In this document: piece after piece, positions 25,829 to 33,761 of the stretch
How the letters are laid out: each line of letters begins with the position of its first letter
Position numbering within the stretch: the first letter of the stretch is position 1
NCBI RefSeq assembly: GCF_040689395.1
Contig: NZ_JBFAZX010000012.1
Location: 62,001-126,000 of the forward strand
Origin: Dactylosporangium sp040689395
GTDB lineage: Bacteria; Actinomycetota; Actinomycetes; Mycobacteriales; Micromonosporaceae
Direction of reading: 5' to 3'
Length of the DNA stretch: 64,000 bases
The notes under the pieces: model-generated
What the model was told of the DNA's origin: nothing
The model's input: only the letters and a program-made list of their open reading frames with translations
Database searches by the model: none
Program-made: the position numbers and the translations under genes

Positions 25829-26524
25829 AACATCCGTGCTGGCGCGGCGACCGACGTCGGCAAGGTTCGGCGCCGCAACGAGGACAGCGCCCTCGTCGGC
25901 ACCAGCGTCTTCGCCGTCGCCGACGGCATGGGCGGGCACGCGGCCGGCGACGTGGCCAGCCGGATCGCGGTCGCCGCGCTGCAGCGCCTCGACGAGGCCG
26001 CCGCCCGGGGCGGCGCCGGCCCGCTCGACGTGCGCGACGAGATCGTGCGGGCCAACGAGGACATCCTCGCCGCGGCTGCCGCCGACCCGGACCAGGGCGG
26101 CATGGGCACCACGGCCGCCGGCCTCTGCCTGGGCATCGCCGACGGCGACGAGTGCTGGATCGTGTTCAACGTCGGGGACTCGCGGGTGTACCGCTTTGCC
26201 GGTGGTGAGCTGAGCCAGATCACCGTCGACCACGTCGCCCCCGAGTCGATCACCATGCGCCGGGGCGTGATCACCCGCGCACTCGGCACCGACCCCGGCC
26301 CCCGGCCGGACCTGTGGGTGTGCACCGCGGTGCCGGGGGAGCGGTATCTCGTCTGCTCCGACGGTCTGCCCCTGGAGGTCGCCGACGAGGAGATCGCCAC
26401 CGTCCTGGCCGCCTTCGAGGATCCCACGCAGGCCGCGGAGGAGCTCGTGCGCCGGGCCGTGCTGGCCGGCGGCCGCGACAACGTGACGGTCGTCGTAGTC
26501 GACCACGCGCCGGATCCGGCCTGA
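25823..26524 (+). CDS. PP2C-family (PPM) serine/threonine protein phosphatase
   Basis: A 233-residue single-domain phosphatase, near the minimum size for the family, with no membrane segment. Metal-binding and catalytic motifs are all present: VRRRNEDS (motif 1), VADGMGGHAAGD (motif 2), GTTAAGLCL, FNVGDSRVYR, CSDGL and GGRDNVTVVVVD. It should remove phosphate from Ser/Thr residues set by Hanks-type kinases; no kinase gene lies in this window. Start ATG at 25823 inside a TGATG context. Tandem repeats follow its stop. Confidence 0.94.
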   Translation: MANIRAGAATDVGKVRRRNEDSALVGTSVFAVADGMGGHAAGDVASRIAVAALQRLDEAAARGGAGPLDVRDEIVRANEDILAAAAADPDQGGMGTTAAGLCLGIADGDECWIVFNVGDSRVYRFAGGELSQITVDHVAPESITMRRGVITRALGTDPGPRPDLWVCTAVPGERYLVCSDGLPLEVADEEIATVLAAFEDPTQAAEELVRRAVLAGGRDNVTVVVVDHAPDPA

Positions 26525-26542
26525 CCCGCTCTGACCCGCTCT

Positions 26543-26640
26543 GACCTGGGTGCCGACCGGGGGCACGACCTGGGCGCCCCACCCGGGGCCGGACCTGGGC
26601 GCCGAGCCGGGGCTGGACCTGGGTGCCGAGCCGGGGCCGG
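26543..26640. repeat. Tandem repeat, about 24-bp period, four copies
   Basis: Units begin with GACCTGGG at 26543, 26567, 26592 and 26616 and end in GCCGAGCCGGGGC-like sequence. Copies are imperfect. It fills the gap between the convergent PP2C and GntR genes. Confidence 0.8.
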
Positions 26641-26646
26641 GTGCGT

Positions 26647-27063
26647 TCAGCCGGTCGGCCAGCGCATGCCGGTGCCGGTCGCCGGGTGGACCTCCTCGTC
26701 CTCGCCGAGCCGCACCACCAGGACGGGGACGCCGTCGGGCAGGGCGAGCTCTTCGCGCTCCTTCGGCGTCGGCATCCGGGCCCGCACCACGCCCTCCGGC
26801 GGCACGTCGATGATCGTCGGCGGCCGCCCGGGCGCCCCGCGCGCGGTGCGCAGCTGTGCCGGGCCGACCCGCACCACGTTGTCCCGGCCGAGCACGAGCA
26901 GGCCCTCGCGGCGCAGCAGCCGCAGTGCCTTCAGGGCGGTGTCGCGTCCGGTGCCGTGCTCGTGGGCCAGCCGGTCGGCGCTGGGCACGGGCTCGCCGGG
27001 CGGCCGTGCGCCGGACGCGATCTGTTCGCGTAGCGCGTCGGCGAGCTCATGGTAGCGGGCCAT
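26647..27063 (-). CDS. GntR-family transcriptional regulator, short form
   Basis: A 138-residue DNA-binding protein. Residues 1-70 form the GntR winged helix: YHELADALREQIASG, PVPSADRLAHEHGTGRDTAL and KALRLLRREGLLV. The remaining 65 residues are too short for a complete UTRA or FCD effector domain, though VVRARMPTPKEREEL and VLVVRLGEDEE recall the beginning of a UTRA fold. It may be a truncated or minimal regulator. Start ATG at 27063 with a TACATT box six bases upstream, so probably leaderless. Target unknown; the adjacent genes encode PP2C and YcnI. Confidence 0.88.
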   Translation of the reverse strand: MARYHELADALREQIASGARPPGEPVPSADRLAHEHGTGRDTALKALRLLRREGLLVLGRDNVVRVGPAQLRTARGAPGRPPTIIDVPPEGVVRARMPTPKEREELALPDGVPVLVVRLGEDEEVHPATGTGMRWPTG

Positions 27064-27069
27064 CTCGTC

Positions 27070-27075
27070 AATGTA
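27070..27075 (-). promoter_or_regulatory. Probable -10 element for leaderless GntR gene
   Basis: TACATT (minus strand) ends six bases before the ATG at 27063, the spacing expected when transcription starts at the initiation codon. No good Shine-Dalgarno is present. Confidence 0.45.
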
Positions 27076-27094
27076 GCCAAGTGGCCATAATGCC

Positions 27095-27207
27095 GCCAGT
27101 GGTGATGGGCCTGGACGCAGCGGGTCCCAAGGCTGCGGGTGGCGAGGGGCTCGGACACGGCGCGTCCCAAGGCTGCCAGTGGCGACGGGCCCGGACGCAG
27201 CGCGTCC
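27095..27207. repeat. Tandem repeat, 40-bp period, 2.8 copies
   Basis: Units start at 27095, 27135 and 27175 and share GG.C...GACGCAGCGCGTCC followed by CAAGGCT. Located between the GntR gene and the end of the ycnI-like gene. Confidence 0.8.
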
Positions 27208-27245
27208 GAGCCCATCGGTGCCCGCGGGGGCCGGGCAGTGCTGAG

Positions 27246-27965
27246 TCAGGCGGTGGGGGCCGAGGCGCGGCGGTAGGCCAGAACGCCCGTCACCAGGCCC
27301 GCCAGGCCGAGGACCAGGCCGGCGATGCCGAGGCCGATCGCGGTGCCGTTGCCGCCGGAGTCCGACGAGCCGCCGCCGGCCGCGGGGGCCGCCGACGTGG
27401 TGGCCGCCGCCGTCGTCGTGTCGGCCTTCTTGGTCAGCTTCAGGACCGGGGCCGGGTGCGAGGCCTCGCCGCCGGCCGAGGGCTCGTCGATCCAGCGGAC
27501 GATCTCGCCGCTGGAGTACGTCTGGAGGGCCTTGAACACGATCTGGTCCGTCTGCGGCAGCGGGCCGAGTGAGACGTCGAACTCCTGGAACTGGTGCGAC
27601 TTGATCGCCGAGTTCGCGTCGGCGGTCCAGGTGATCTTCGAGACGGCCTCGGTGATCTCGTCGCCGTCGTTGGTCTTGACCGGGGTGGCGAGCTTCGTGG
27701 TCTCCGTCGTCGCGGTCCAGCCCTGCACCGGCTTGAGCGACACGGACACGATCGGCTTGTCGGTCGGGATCGCCACCTCCACCTTCGTGGTGCTGGCGTC
27801 GTCGCGCTCGTTCGGTACGCGGAACGTCACCTTCGTGTAGCCGCCCTGGACGGCCGTGTTCGGGTTGACGGTGACGTGCGCGGAGGCCGCGGCCGGGAAG
27901 GCCAGGGTCGCGGCGACGGCCGCGGTCGCGGCCACACCGGCGCGGACCACATGGGTCAGGCGCAT
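27246..27965 (-). CDS. YcnI-family (DUF1775) copper-binding membrane-anchored protein
   Basis: A 239-residue exported protein. The signal peptide ends in AAASAHVTVNP, so the mature N-terminus is His, which in YcnI proteins forms the copper-binding site. The YcnI domain spans about residues 30-180 (HVTVNPNTAVQGGYTKVTFR, WIDEPSAGGEASHPAPVL). A Thr/Ala/Gly linker (about 190-210) leads to a C-terminal membrane helix (GLGIAGLVLGLAGLVTGVLA) and a basic end. The ATG at 27965 has GAGGAA nearby and is chosen over the earlier ATG at 28019. Usually linked to CopC/CopD copper genes; here it sits next to disulfide-forming genes. Confidence 0.93.
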   Translation of the reverse strand: MRLTHVVRAGVAATAAVAATLAFPAAASAHVTVNPNTAVQGGYTKVTFRVPNERDDASTTKVEVAIPTDKPIVSVSLKPVQGWTATTETTKLATPVKTNDGDEITEAVSKITWTADANSAIKSHQFQEFDVSLGPLPQTDQIVFKALQTYSSGEIVRWIDEPSAGGEASHPAPVLKLTKKADTTTAAATTSAAPAAGGGSSDSGGNGTAIGLGIAGLVLGLAGLVTGVLAYRRASAPTA

Positions 27966-28044
27966 GGCGGGAGTTCCTCTCGGGATACCGGGGATGTGTC
28001 GCGCGGATAGTCGCGACACACCCCCGCGGAGTTCCCGATCGCGG

Positions 28045-28521
28045 CTACAGGTCCGACGGATCGGCGTACGCCGTGCCGACCACGGTCACCACGAACAGCC
28101 CGACCGCCAGCACGTGCACCGCGGTGCACCACAGGCAGATCGCGTTCAGCGTGAACAGCTCGGCGAAGACCAGGTAGAAGACGAAGAGGACGCCGATCGA
28201 GGCGAGGGCCAGCCGGCCGTAGCGGATCGCGGGGCTGGTGGAGCGCCACAGGGCCGGCAGCGAGAGGACCAGCATCGCCACGAAGTACACCAGGCCGAGC
28301 ACCGCCACCGGGATGCCGAACACCGCCGACTGCTCTGAGGTGGTGACCTTCAGGCAGTTCAGCGCGCCGGTATCCGGGCAGGCCAGGGTGGTCGACGAGG
28401 TGAAGTGTTCGATCGTGAGGTACACCGAGACGGCCAGGCCGGCCACGGCGAGCACCAGCGACGTGATCGGCACCCAGGACTGTACGAGCCGCCGGTCGAT
28501 CGCGGCTTCACTTGCCGACAT
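28045..28521 (-). CDS. Vitamin K epoxide reductase (VKOR) family membrane oxidoreductase
   Basis: A 158-residue four-helix membrane protein. The quinone-reducing active site is the CLWC motif at about residues 127-130. The loop cysteine pair lies in ACPDTGALNC (about 48-57) with the conserved Ser/Thr-rich stretch. It reoxidises a DsbA-like partner and passes electrons to menaquinone, driving disulfide formation in exported proteins. The start overlaps the end of the upstream thioredoxin-like gene by 14 bp, which encodes a CPFC protein: an obvious partner. Confidence 0.95.
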   Translation of the reverse strand: MSASEAAIDRRLVQSWVPITSLVLAVAGLAVSVYLTIEHFTSSTTLACPDTGALNCLKVTTSEQSAVFGIPVAVLGLVYFVAMLVLSLPALWRSTSPAIRYGRLALASIGVLFVFYLVFAELFTLNAICLWCTAVHVLAVGLFVVTVVGTAYADPSDL

Positions 28522-29428
28522 TGGCGAACTCCCCCTGGAATGCCTGCACGGCGGCGCTGGAACACACGTCGGTGGGCTGGTTGCCCGTCATCCGGCAGAT
28601 CAGGGCGGTCAAGGCGTTGGCGTTGCCGGTGACGGCCCGGCCGAGCTGGCTGTCCGGGTCCCGGATCGCGCTCACCACCTGCTCGTACGTGTGCCCCTGC
28701 AGCAGCTGGGGGCTGAACGTGGCGCCGCTCAGCACCGCCTTGTTGCCGAAGTCCATGAACGGGATCGAGCCGGCGGAGTCCTTCGGTACGAACGGTGGCG
28801 CGTTGTATTTCTGCAAGATCTGCGCCTGCGTGTCGGTGAGCTTGTCCAGCGGCTCGTACTGGCCGTTCTTGCGCACGTTCGTGGACGTCTCCACGCCCTG
28901 GAAGGCGATGTACTGGCTGGTGTACGTGGTGCCGTGGAACGACAGGGTCGGCGTGCTCGGGAACACGTCGTCGGCCGCCGACGTGGTCAGCCCGAGGTTG
29001 TTGAACGTGCCGAACCGCGACAGCGCGACGACCACCGGCCAGCGTTGCGCGGCGCAGAACGGGCAGTACTCGGCGCCGACGTACAGGATGAGCGGCTTGC
29101 CGCCGTCGGTGAGCGGGGGCTGGCCGGTGATCACCGAGGGCAGCACCTGGGTGGAGCCCTTGCCGACGGAGTCCAGCGTCGCGGCCGGCACCGTCGTCAC
29201 CCCCTGGACGATCTCGGCGGCTGCGGTGCCGGTGGGGATCGCGCTCGGCGCCTCCTGTCCGCCGCCGGCGCTGCCGAGCTTGACCACGATCATCACGGCG
29301 AAGATCAGCAGCACCACGCCGATGGCGGAGTACGCCACGCGCATCCGGCCGCGCCGGGCGGTCGCCCGCTCCTGGATCATTCGCATTCGGCGCGCGTATT
29401 CACGCGAGTCGCGTTGTCGTTTGGACAC
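28508..29428 (-). CDS. DUF929-family thioredoxin-like membrane-anchored protein
   Basis: A 306-residue protein with a basic cytoplasmic N-terminus, one membrane helix (YSAIGVVLLIFAVMIVV, about residues 33-49) and a large external domain. The redox motif is CPFC in YVGAEYCPFCAAQRWPVVVA (about 117-136), as in DsbA/DsbG-like and DUF929 proteins. The GTG at 29428 is preferred; the much longer frame upstream is antisense to the cyclase gene. Overlaps the VKOR gene by 14 bp, so the two probably work as oxidase and thiol-disulfide carrier for secreted proteins. Confidence 0.9.
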   Translation of the reverse strand: MSKRQRDSREYARRMRMIQERATARRGRMRVAYSAIGVVLLIFAVMIVVKLGSAGGGQEAPSAIPTGTAAAEIVQGVTTVPAATLDSVGKGSTQVLPSVITGQPPLTDGGKPLILYVGAEYCPFCAAQRWPVVVALSRFGTFNNLGLTTSAADDVFPSTPTLSFHGTTYTSQYIAFQGVETSTNVRKNGQYEPLDKLTDTQAQILQKYNAPPFVPKDSAGSIPFMDFGNKAVLSGATFSPQLLQGHTYEQVVSAIRDPDSQLGRAVTGNANALTALICRMTGNQPTDVCSSAAVQAFQGEFANVGK

Positions 29429-29638
29429 GCGGCCACCTTCCGGATCCGTCGGTCTTCCCTTAGTCGCACGCGGCACGGCGAAGGTTCCCCGATCTCGCGA
29501 AAGATCACCCGCCGGCGCGATCGTAGGCGAGCGGGCGCGCGCCGGGCCGGGCCGAAGGTCCCGGACGGGTGGCGCCGAAGGCCCTACAGTCGGCAGCGAC
29601 ATCGTCGTGCACGGATGCGAAGGGACGATTCGAGAACT

Positions 29639-30463
29639 ATGCAGAGAAGACACCTGCTGGCGGCGGCCGGCGGAGCCGTCGCCGGCGCCGCCGGGCTCGC
29701 CGGGACCGCCTCGGCGGCCCCCGCCGGTGGCGCCGCGCTGCGGCCCGGCAAGACCCGCCTGATCAGCCTGTCGCACGTCAACGACCCGGCGAAGACGAAC
29801 ATCTACCCCGGCGACCCCGAGTTCACGCTGGAGACCATCGCCACGATCGAGAACGAGGGGTACTACCTGCAGTACGTCCGGGAGGGCGAGGCGACCGGCA
29901 CGCACTGGGGCGCGCCCGGCCACTTCAACGCCGGCGAGCCGCTCGCCGACGAGCTCGACCCCAACGACCTGTTCCTGCCGGCGGTGAAGATCGACGTGCG
30001 GGACAAGTGCGCGCGCAACGCCGACTACGCGCTGACCGTCAACGACGTGAAGCAGTGGGAGCGCTGCCACGGCCGCATCCCCGACGAGTCCATGATCATC
30101 ATGTGGACCGGCTGGGAGTACAAGTGGGGCACCCCGGCCTTCCCGAACCTCGACGCCGACGGCGTGCTGCACCAGCCCGGCTTCGCGCCGGAGACCGTGC
30201 AGTGGTTCATCGACACCGGCCGGATCGGCCACAACGGCGGCACCGGGATCGACACGTTCGGCCCCGACCTGGGCACCGACCCGGAGTACCGCGCCTCGCT
30301 GCTGGTGTACCGGCGGCACCGGGTCAGCCTGGAGATTCTCGCCGGGCTCGCGCGGTTCCCGGCGACGGGCGGGTCGGTGCTCTGCGGCGGGTTCATCAAC
30401 CACAAGGGGTCGGGGTCCACGGCCCTCATCTTCGGAGTGATCCCGCCGGGCGTGCGTGTGTGA
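29639..30463 (+). CDS. Tat-exported cyclase-family protein (kynurenine-formamidase-like)
   Basis: A 274-residue protein of the metal-dependent cyclase/KynB family. It starts with a twin-arginine-like leader (MQRRHLLAAAGGAVAGAAGL, cleavage near ASAAP). The family signature HxGTHxDxPxHF appears as ATGTHWGAPGHF, so the first His and the Asp that normally bind metal are replaced by Ala and Gly. A later region, GGSVLCGGFINHKGSGSTAL, matches the C-terminal core. Altered metal ligands suggest changed chemistry or loss of activity. Ends at the terminator hairpin before the cobalamin riboswitch. Confidence 0.85.
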   Translation: MQRRHLLAAAGGAVAGAAGLAGTASAAPAGGAALRPGKTRLISLSHVNDPAKTNIYPGDPEFTLETIATIENEGYYLQYVREGEATGTHWGAPGHFNAGEPLADELDPNDLFLPAVKIDVRDKCARNADYALTVNDVKQWERCHGRIPDESMIIMWTGWEYKWGTPAFPNLDADGVLHQPGFAPETVQWFIDTGRIGHNGGTGIDTFGPDLGTDPEYRASLLVYRRHRVSLEILAGLARFPATGGSVLCGGFINHKGSGSTALIFGVIPPGVRV

Positions 30464-30481
30464 AGTGTGTGTGAATGGCCA

Positions 30482-30509
30482 CGGGCCGGTGCCTACGGGT
30501 GCCGGCCCG
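30482..30509 (+). terminator. 12-bp stem capped by a TACG tetraloop
   Basis: CGGGCCGGTGCC (30482-30493) pairs with GGTGCCGGCCCG (30498-30509) with two G-U pairs. The C(TACG)G loop is of the very stable UNCG class. Located 19 nt after the cyclase stop and just before the riboswitch. Confidence 0.8.
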
Positions 30510-30535
30510 ATTGACGTAAGGAGCGCCCGACTCTT

Positions 30536-30630
30536 AGTGTCTGACGTGTGACGGGGTGAGGGAAGCTGGTGCAAGTCCAGCACGGTCGCGCCACTGTGAG
30601 CCGCCTCTCGCGGTGAGTCAGGATACTCCG
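30536..30630 (+). promoter_or_regulatory. Cobalamin (B12) riboswitch
   Basis: The conserved core is present in order: GAGGGAAGCTGGTGCAAGTC (30568-30587), then CAGCACGGTCGCGCCACTGT (ending about 30597), and GTCAGGATACTC (about 30617-30628), which closes the P1 helix with CTGAC at 30541-30545. It sits about 55 nt upstream of cbtB, so cobalamin should lower expression of the CbtBA cobalt transporter. Confidence 0.93.
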
Positions 30631-30685
30631 CCGCCACGACTCCCCATCCACACGAGGGACGCACGATCCCTGAAGGAGGCCACAG

Positions 30686-30910
30686 ATGAGCTCCATCTCC
30701 AGTGCCGAGACGCCCCAGGCGACCACGACCCCGCTGGTCCTGCCGATCTCCCGCTCGCTGTTCTGGCTGGGCGGCACCGCGCTGCTCGCCCTGCTGGTCT
30801 ACTACTTCGTGGGCATCGACCAGGGCGCGGTGTCGATCTTCGGCAGCGACACCCACCTGCACGAGTTCGTGCACGACGGCCGCCACTTCCTCGGCTTCCC
30901 CTGCCACTGA
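30686..30910 (+). CDS. cbtB: CbtB cobalt transporter small subunit
   Basis: A 74-residue single-pass membrane protein. The helix (SLFWLGGTALLALLVYYFVG, about residues 24-43) is followed by a His-rich external tail (DTHLHEFVHDGRHFLGFPCH) that is characteristic of CbtB and probably collects Co2+. ATG start with a strong GGAGG site. Lies directly under the cobalamin riboswitch and 17 nt ahead of cbtA. Confidence 0.95.
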   Translation: MSSISSAETPQATTTPLVLPISRSLFWLGGTALLALLVYYFVGIDQGAVSIFGSDTHLHEFVHDGRHFLGFPCH

Positions 30911-30927
30911 GCAGGCTCCCGCCCACA

Positions 30928-31746
30928 ATGGAAAAGCGACTCATCCTGCGCGGCCTGCTGGCCGGCGCAGTCGGTGGCGTGCTCGCGTTCGTCTTCGCCC
31001 GCATCCTCGCCGAGCCCCTGATCCAGCAGGCCATCGATTACGAGGATGGCCGCTCGCACGCCCTGGGTGAGGGGCACGAGCACGAGATCTTCAGCCGCGC
31101 CATCCAGGAGAACGTCGGCATCGGCGCGGCACTGATCCTCTTCGGCGTCGCGATGGGCGCCCTGTTCGCCGTCGCGTATGCGATCTGCCTCGGCCGGGTC
31201 GGGCGCATCCGGGCCCGGCCGCTCGCCCTGCTGGTGGCCGCGGCGGCGTTCACCGGGGTCTTCCTGGTGCCGTTCCTGAAGTACCCCACGAATCCGCCGG
31301 CGGTCGGCAACGACGCCACGATCGGGCTGCGCAGCTCGCTGTACCTCGTGCTGACCGGCGCCTCCGTGGTGCTCATGATCCTGGCGACCTGGCTCGGCCG
31401 CCGGCTGCAGCCGCGTTTCGGCACGTGGAACGCGGCCCTGCTGGCCGTCGGCGCCTACGCGCTCGCGATCGGCATCCTGTTCGTGCTGCTGCCGAACCTC
31501 GGTGACCTGGACGCCAACAAGGAGCTGGGCCAGTCGACCGAGACGCCCCCGCCGCTGCTCGACAGTAGCGGGAAGATCATCTTCCCGGGCTTCCCGGCCG
31601 ACCTGCTCTACGAGTTCCGCCTGTACGCGGCCGGCGCTCAATTGCTGATGTGGACCGCGATCGGGCTCGTCTTCGGCGCGTCCGCCGAACGCCTGCTGGA
31701 GCGGCCGCGGGTCGCGGAGCGCCCGGTGGCGGTCACGCCGGCCTGA
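30928..31746 (+). CDS. cbtA: CbtA cobalt transporter subunit
   Basis: A 272-residue membrane protein with about six helices. The first loop is rich in acidic and His residues (DYEDGRSHALGEGHEHEIF, about residues 37-55), as in the CbtA family. With CbtB it is thought to import cobalt for B12 synthesis; the upstream cobalamin riboswitch fits. Its 3' end overlaps the convergent fhuF-like gene by 14 bp. Confidence 0.95.
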   Translation: MEKRLILRGLLAGAVGGVLAFVFARILAEPLIQQAIDYEDGRSHALGEGHEHEIFSRAIQENVGIGAALILFGVAMGALFAVAYAICLGRVGRIRARPLALLVAAAAFTGVFLVPFLKYPTNPPAVGNDATIGLRSSLYLVLTGASVVLMILATWLGRRLQPRFGTWNAALLAVGAYALAIGILFVLLPNLGDLDANKELGQSTETPPPLLDSSGKIIFPGFPADLLYEFRLYAAGAQLLMWTAIGLVFGASAERLLERPRVAERPVAVTPA

Positions 31747-32374
31747 GCACGCAGTCGCCGCACGTGCCGCCGCCGGGGATGCGGTAGTACAGGCAGCAAC
31801 TACGACGGCGTAGCGACCTCTGCCCGGCGCTTGCTTGCCCGACGATCGCCATGCCGGCCAGTGGCGGCCTGCCCAGCAGGTCCGCCACTGCCGGCCACGC
31901 GCCCTCCGGCAGCTGCCCGGCCGCCCCGCCGAGCGCGGACGCGACGTTGCCCCACAGCACCCGCGGCGAGAGCCGGAACCGCGCCCGGAACACCTCCAGC
32001 AGCGGGGCCACCAGGCCGAGCACCGCCACGTCGAACAGGTCCGCGGCCGGGCGCGCCTCGACCGCCAGCGCGGCGACCGGCAGTGGCCCGCCAGGCACCG
32101 GCCGCCACCACAGGTCGGCCGGCGTCACCCCGCGGATCGTCCCGTGCAGGGACTCCGCCAGCAGCGGCGACACGAGCCGCGACGCGTACCCGAGGAACAG
32201 CACGGACGCGACCACGCGCTCCGGCACGGCGTCCTCGGCGAGCCCGTACATCGCGACCAGCCCCTGCCGCGACACCGCCACCCGCTCCGCCAGCACGCCG
32301 GGCTCCAGCAGCTCGGCGAACGGGCGCCAGCCGGCCCCGGCCTCGTGGTCCTCCCAGACGAAGTACGGGTTCAC
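31733..32374 (-). CDS. FhuF-like siderophore-iron reductase, [2Fe-2S] protein
   Basis: A 213-residue cytoplasmic protein. The C-terminal cluster motif RSCCLYYRIPGGGTCGDCVL (CC-x10-C-x2-C) is the signature of FhuF-type ferric-siderophore reductases, which release iron from imported siderophores. The body is Ala/Leu/Pro-rich and poorly conserved, as usual. ATG start at 32374. Overlaps the cbtA stop tail to tail; no siderophore transporter lies nearby. Confidence 0.9.
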   Translation of the reverse strand: MNPYFVWEDHEAGAGWRPFAELLEPGVLAERVAVSRQGLVAMYGLAEDAVPERVVASVLFLGYASRLVSPLLAESLHGTIRGVTPADLWWRPVPGGPLPVAALAVEARPAADLFDVAVLGLVAPLLEVFRARFRLSPRVLWGNVASALGGAAGQLPEGAWPAVADLLGRPPLAGMAIVGQASAGQRSLRRRSCCLYYRIPGGGTCGDCVLRPA

Positions 32375-32462
32375 GCCCGTACCCTATCGGCTGCGGTTTG
32401 GTTGAACCCTGAACCGTCTCGTGGTGTAGACCCGTGTGGGGAGGCTGTCGAGAGGGGCTGTG

Positions 32463-32972
32463 GTGACGCGCGACGAGGAGCTCATGACCGCGCTGTACAC
32501 CGAGCATTACGGTGTGTTGCTCGCCTTCGTCTCGCGGTACGAACGGGACCGCCACCGCGCCGAGGACCTCGTGCAGGACACGCTCCTGCGCGCGTGGCGG
32601 CACATCGAGCGCATCGACGTCACGCGGGACACGACCCGGGCGTACCTGCTCACCATCGCCCGCAACGTGGTCAGCAACGCGTGGCGGGCCGACCAGCGCC
32701 GTCCGAGGCTCGTCAGCGACCCCGACGCGGTCGCCGCCGTCGCCGACCCCGGCAACGTCGACGAGCTGGTCGAGGGCTGGCTCATCCGCGCCGCGCTCGA
32801 GCGCCTCTCCGCCGAGCACCGCGAGGTGATCAGGTCGGTCTACTACGACGGCCGCACCGTCGCCGACACCGCCAAACGGCTGGCGGTACCGGAGGGCACC
32901 GTCAAGTCGCGCGCGTACTACGCGGTCCGCGCGCTGCGTGTGGTGTTCGAGGAGATGGGAGTGCTTCGGTGA
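32463..32972 (+). CDS. ECF RNA polymerase sigma factor
   Basis: About 169 residues with region 2 (LYTEHYGVLLAFVSRY, RAEDLVQDTLLRAWRHIERI) and region 4 (LERLSAEHREVIRSVYYDG, TVADTAKRLAVPEGTVKSRA). The GTG at 32463 has an AGAGGGG site; a GTG at 32460 is equivalent. The stop overlaps the start of the anti-sigma gene (GTGA). Resembles SigK/SigL-like ECF factors that answer redox or envelope signals. Confidence 0.94.
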   Translation: MTRDEELMTALYTEHYGVLLAFVSRYERDRHRAEDLVQDTLLRAWRHIERIDVTRDTTRAYLLTIARNVVSNAWRADQRRPRLVSDPDAVAAVADPGNVDELVEGWLIRAALERLSAEHREVIRSVYYDGRTVADTAKRLAVPEGTVKSRAYYAVRALRVVFEEMGVLR

Positions 32973-33634
32973 GCGCCGGGCACGAAGCGGTTCGCGGGCT
33001 GCTCGGGGCATACGTCCTCGGCGGCCTCGACGACGCCGAGGCGGCCACGCTCGACGCGCACCTCTCCACGTGCGCCGAGTGCCGGGCCGAGGTGGAGCGG
33101 CTGGCGACGGTACCGGAGCTGCTGCAACGCCTGCCGCCGGGCCCGGCGGCGCCGCTCGCGTCCCCCTCGCGCGCCGGCCTGGACGCCCTCCTGCGCCGGG
33201 CCCGCCCCCGCCGCCTCCCGGTCGTCGCGCTGGCCATCGCCTGCGTCGTGCTGGCCCTGGTCGCGCTCGTCCTGGCGGTGCGCCCCGTCCGCCCGCAGCG
33301 GCCGCAGGCCCTGGCGTCGGCGAGCGCCCCGGAGGGCACGGTGGTCCCGATCGTGGCTGCGGAGGGCAGCGGCCTGTCTGGCCGGGCGACCCTGGTCCCG
33401 CGCCAGTGGGGCGTGTCGGTGTTGCTGGAGTTGGCCGGCCTGCCGGGCGAGGGCCCCTTCGTGATGCGCGTCCTGGACCGCGGCGGCCAGGCCGAACAGG
33501 CGGCGTGCTGGGGCCGCACGAAGACCGCCCAGGCCCGGGTCACCGGAGCGAGCTCGATCCAGCTGGCCAACGTCGACTCGGTCACGGTCTCCGACTACGA
33601 CGGCAGCCTGCTGGGCTCCGCCCGCCTCACGTAG
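32969..33634 (+). CDS. Zinc-finger anti-sigma factor, membrane-bound
   Basis: A 221-residue partner of the upstream sigma factor. The ZAS motif HLSTCAEC (His-x3-Cys-x2-Cys, about residues 30-37) lies in the cytoplasmic anti-sigma domain. One membrane helix (VVALAIACVVLALVALVLAV, about 88-107) leads to an external RskA-like domain of about 110 residues (LELAGLPGEGPFVMRVLDRG). Translationally coupled to the sigma gene. The outer domain should sense the signal that triggers its proteolysis (family knowledge). Confidence 0.93.
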   Translation: MSAGHEAVRGLLGAYVLGGLDDAEAATLDAHLSTCAECRAEVERLATVPELLQRLPPGPAAPLASPSRAGLDALLRRARPRRLPVVALAIACVVLALVALVLAVRPVRPQRPQALASASAPEGTVVPIVAAEGSGLSGRATLVPRQWGVSVLLELAGLPGEGPFVMRVLDRGGQAEQAACWGRTKTAQARVTGASSIQLANVDSVTVSDYDGSLLGSARLT

Positions 33635-33761
33635 ACCTTTCGGGTTCGCGGCCGGTGGCGCCTTTCCGACAGGGCTGGCGGCAATCAGCGGACTCATTTG
33701 ACCTTGGTGTCGCCGTAGGGTCTGCGCAGGGCCCCGCCGCCGGTAAGGAGAGGACAACCCA

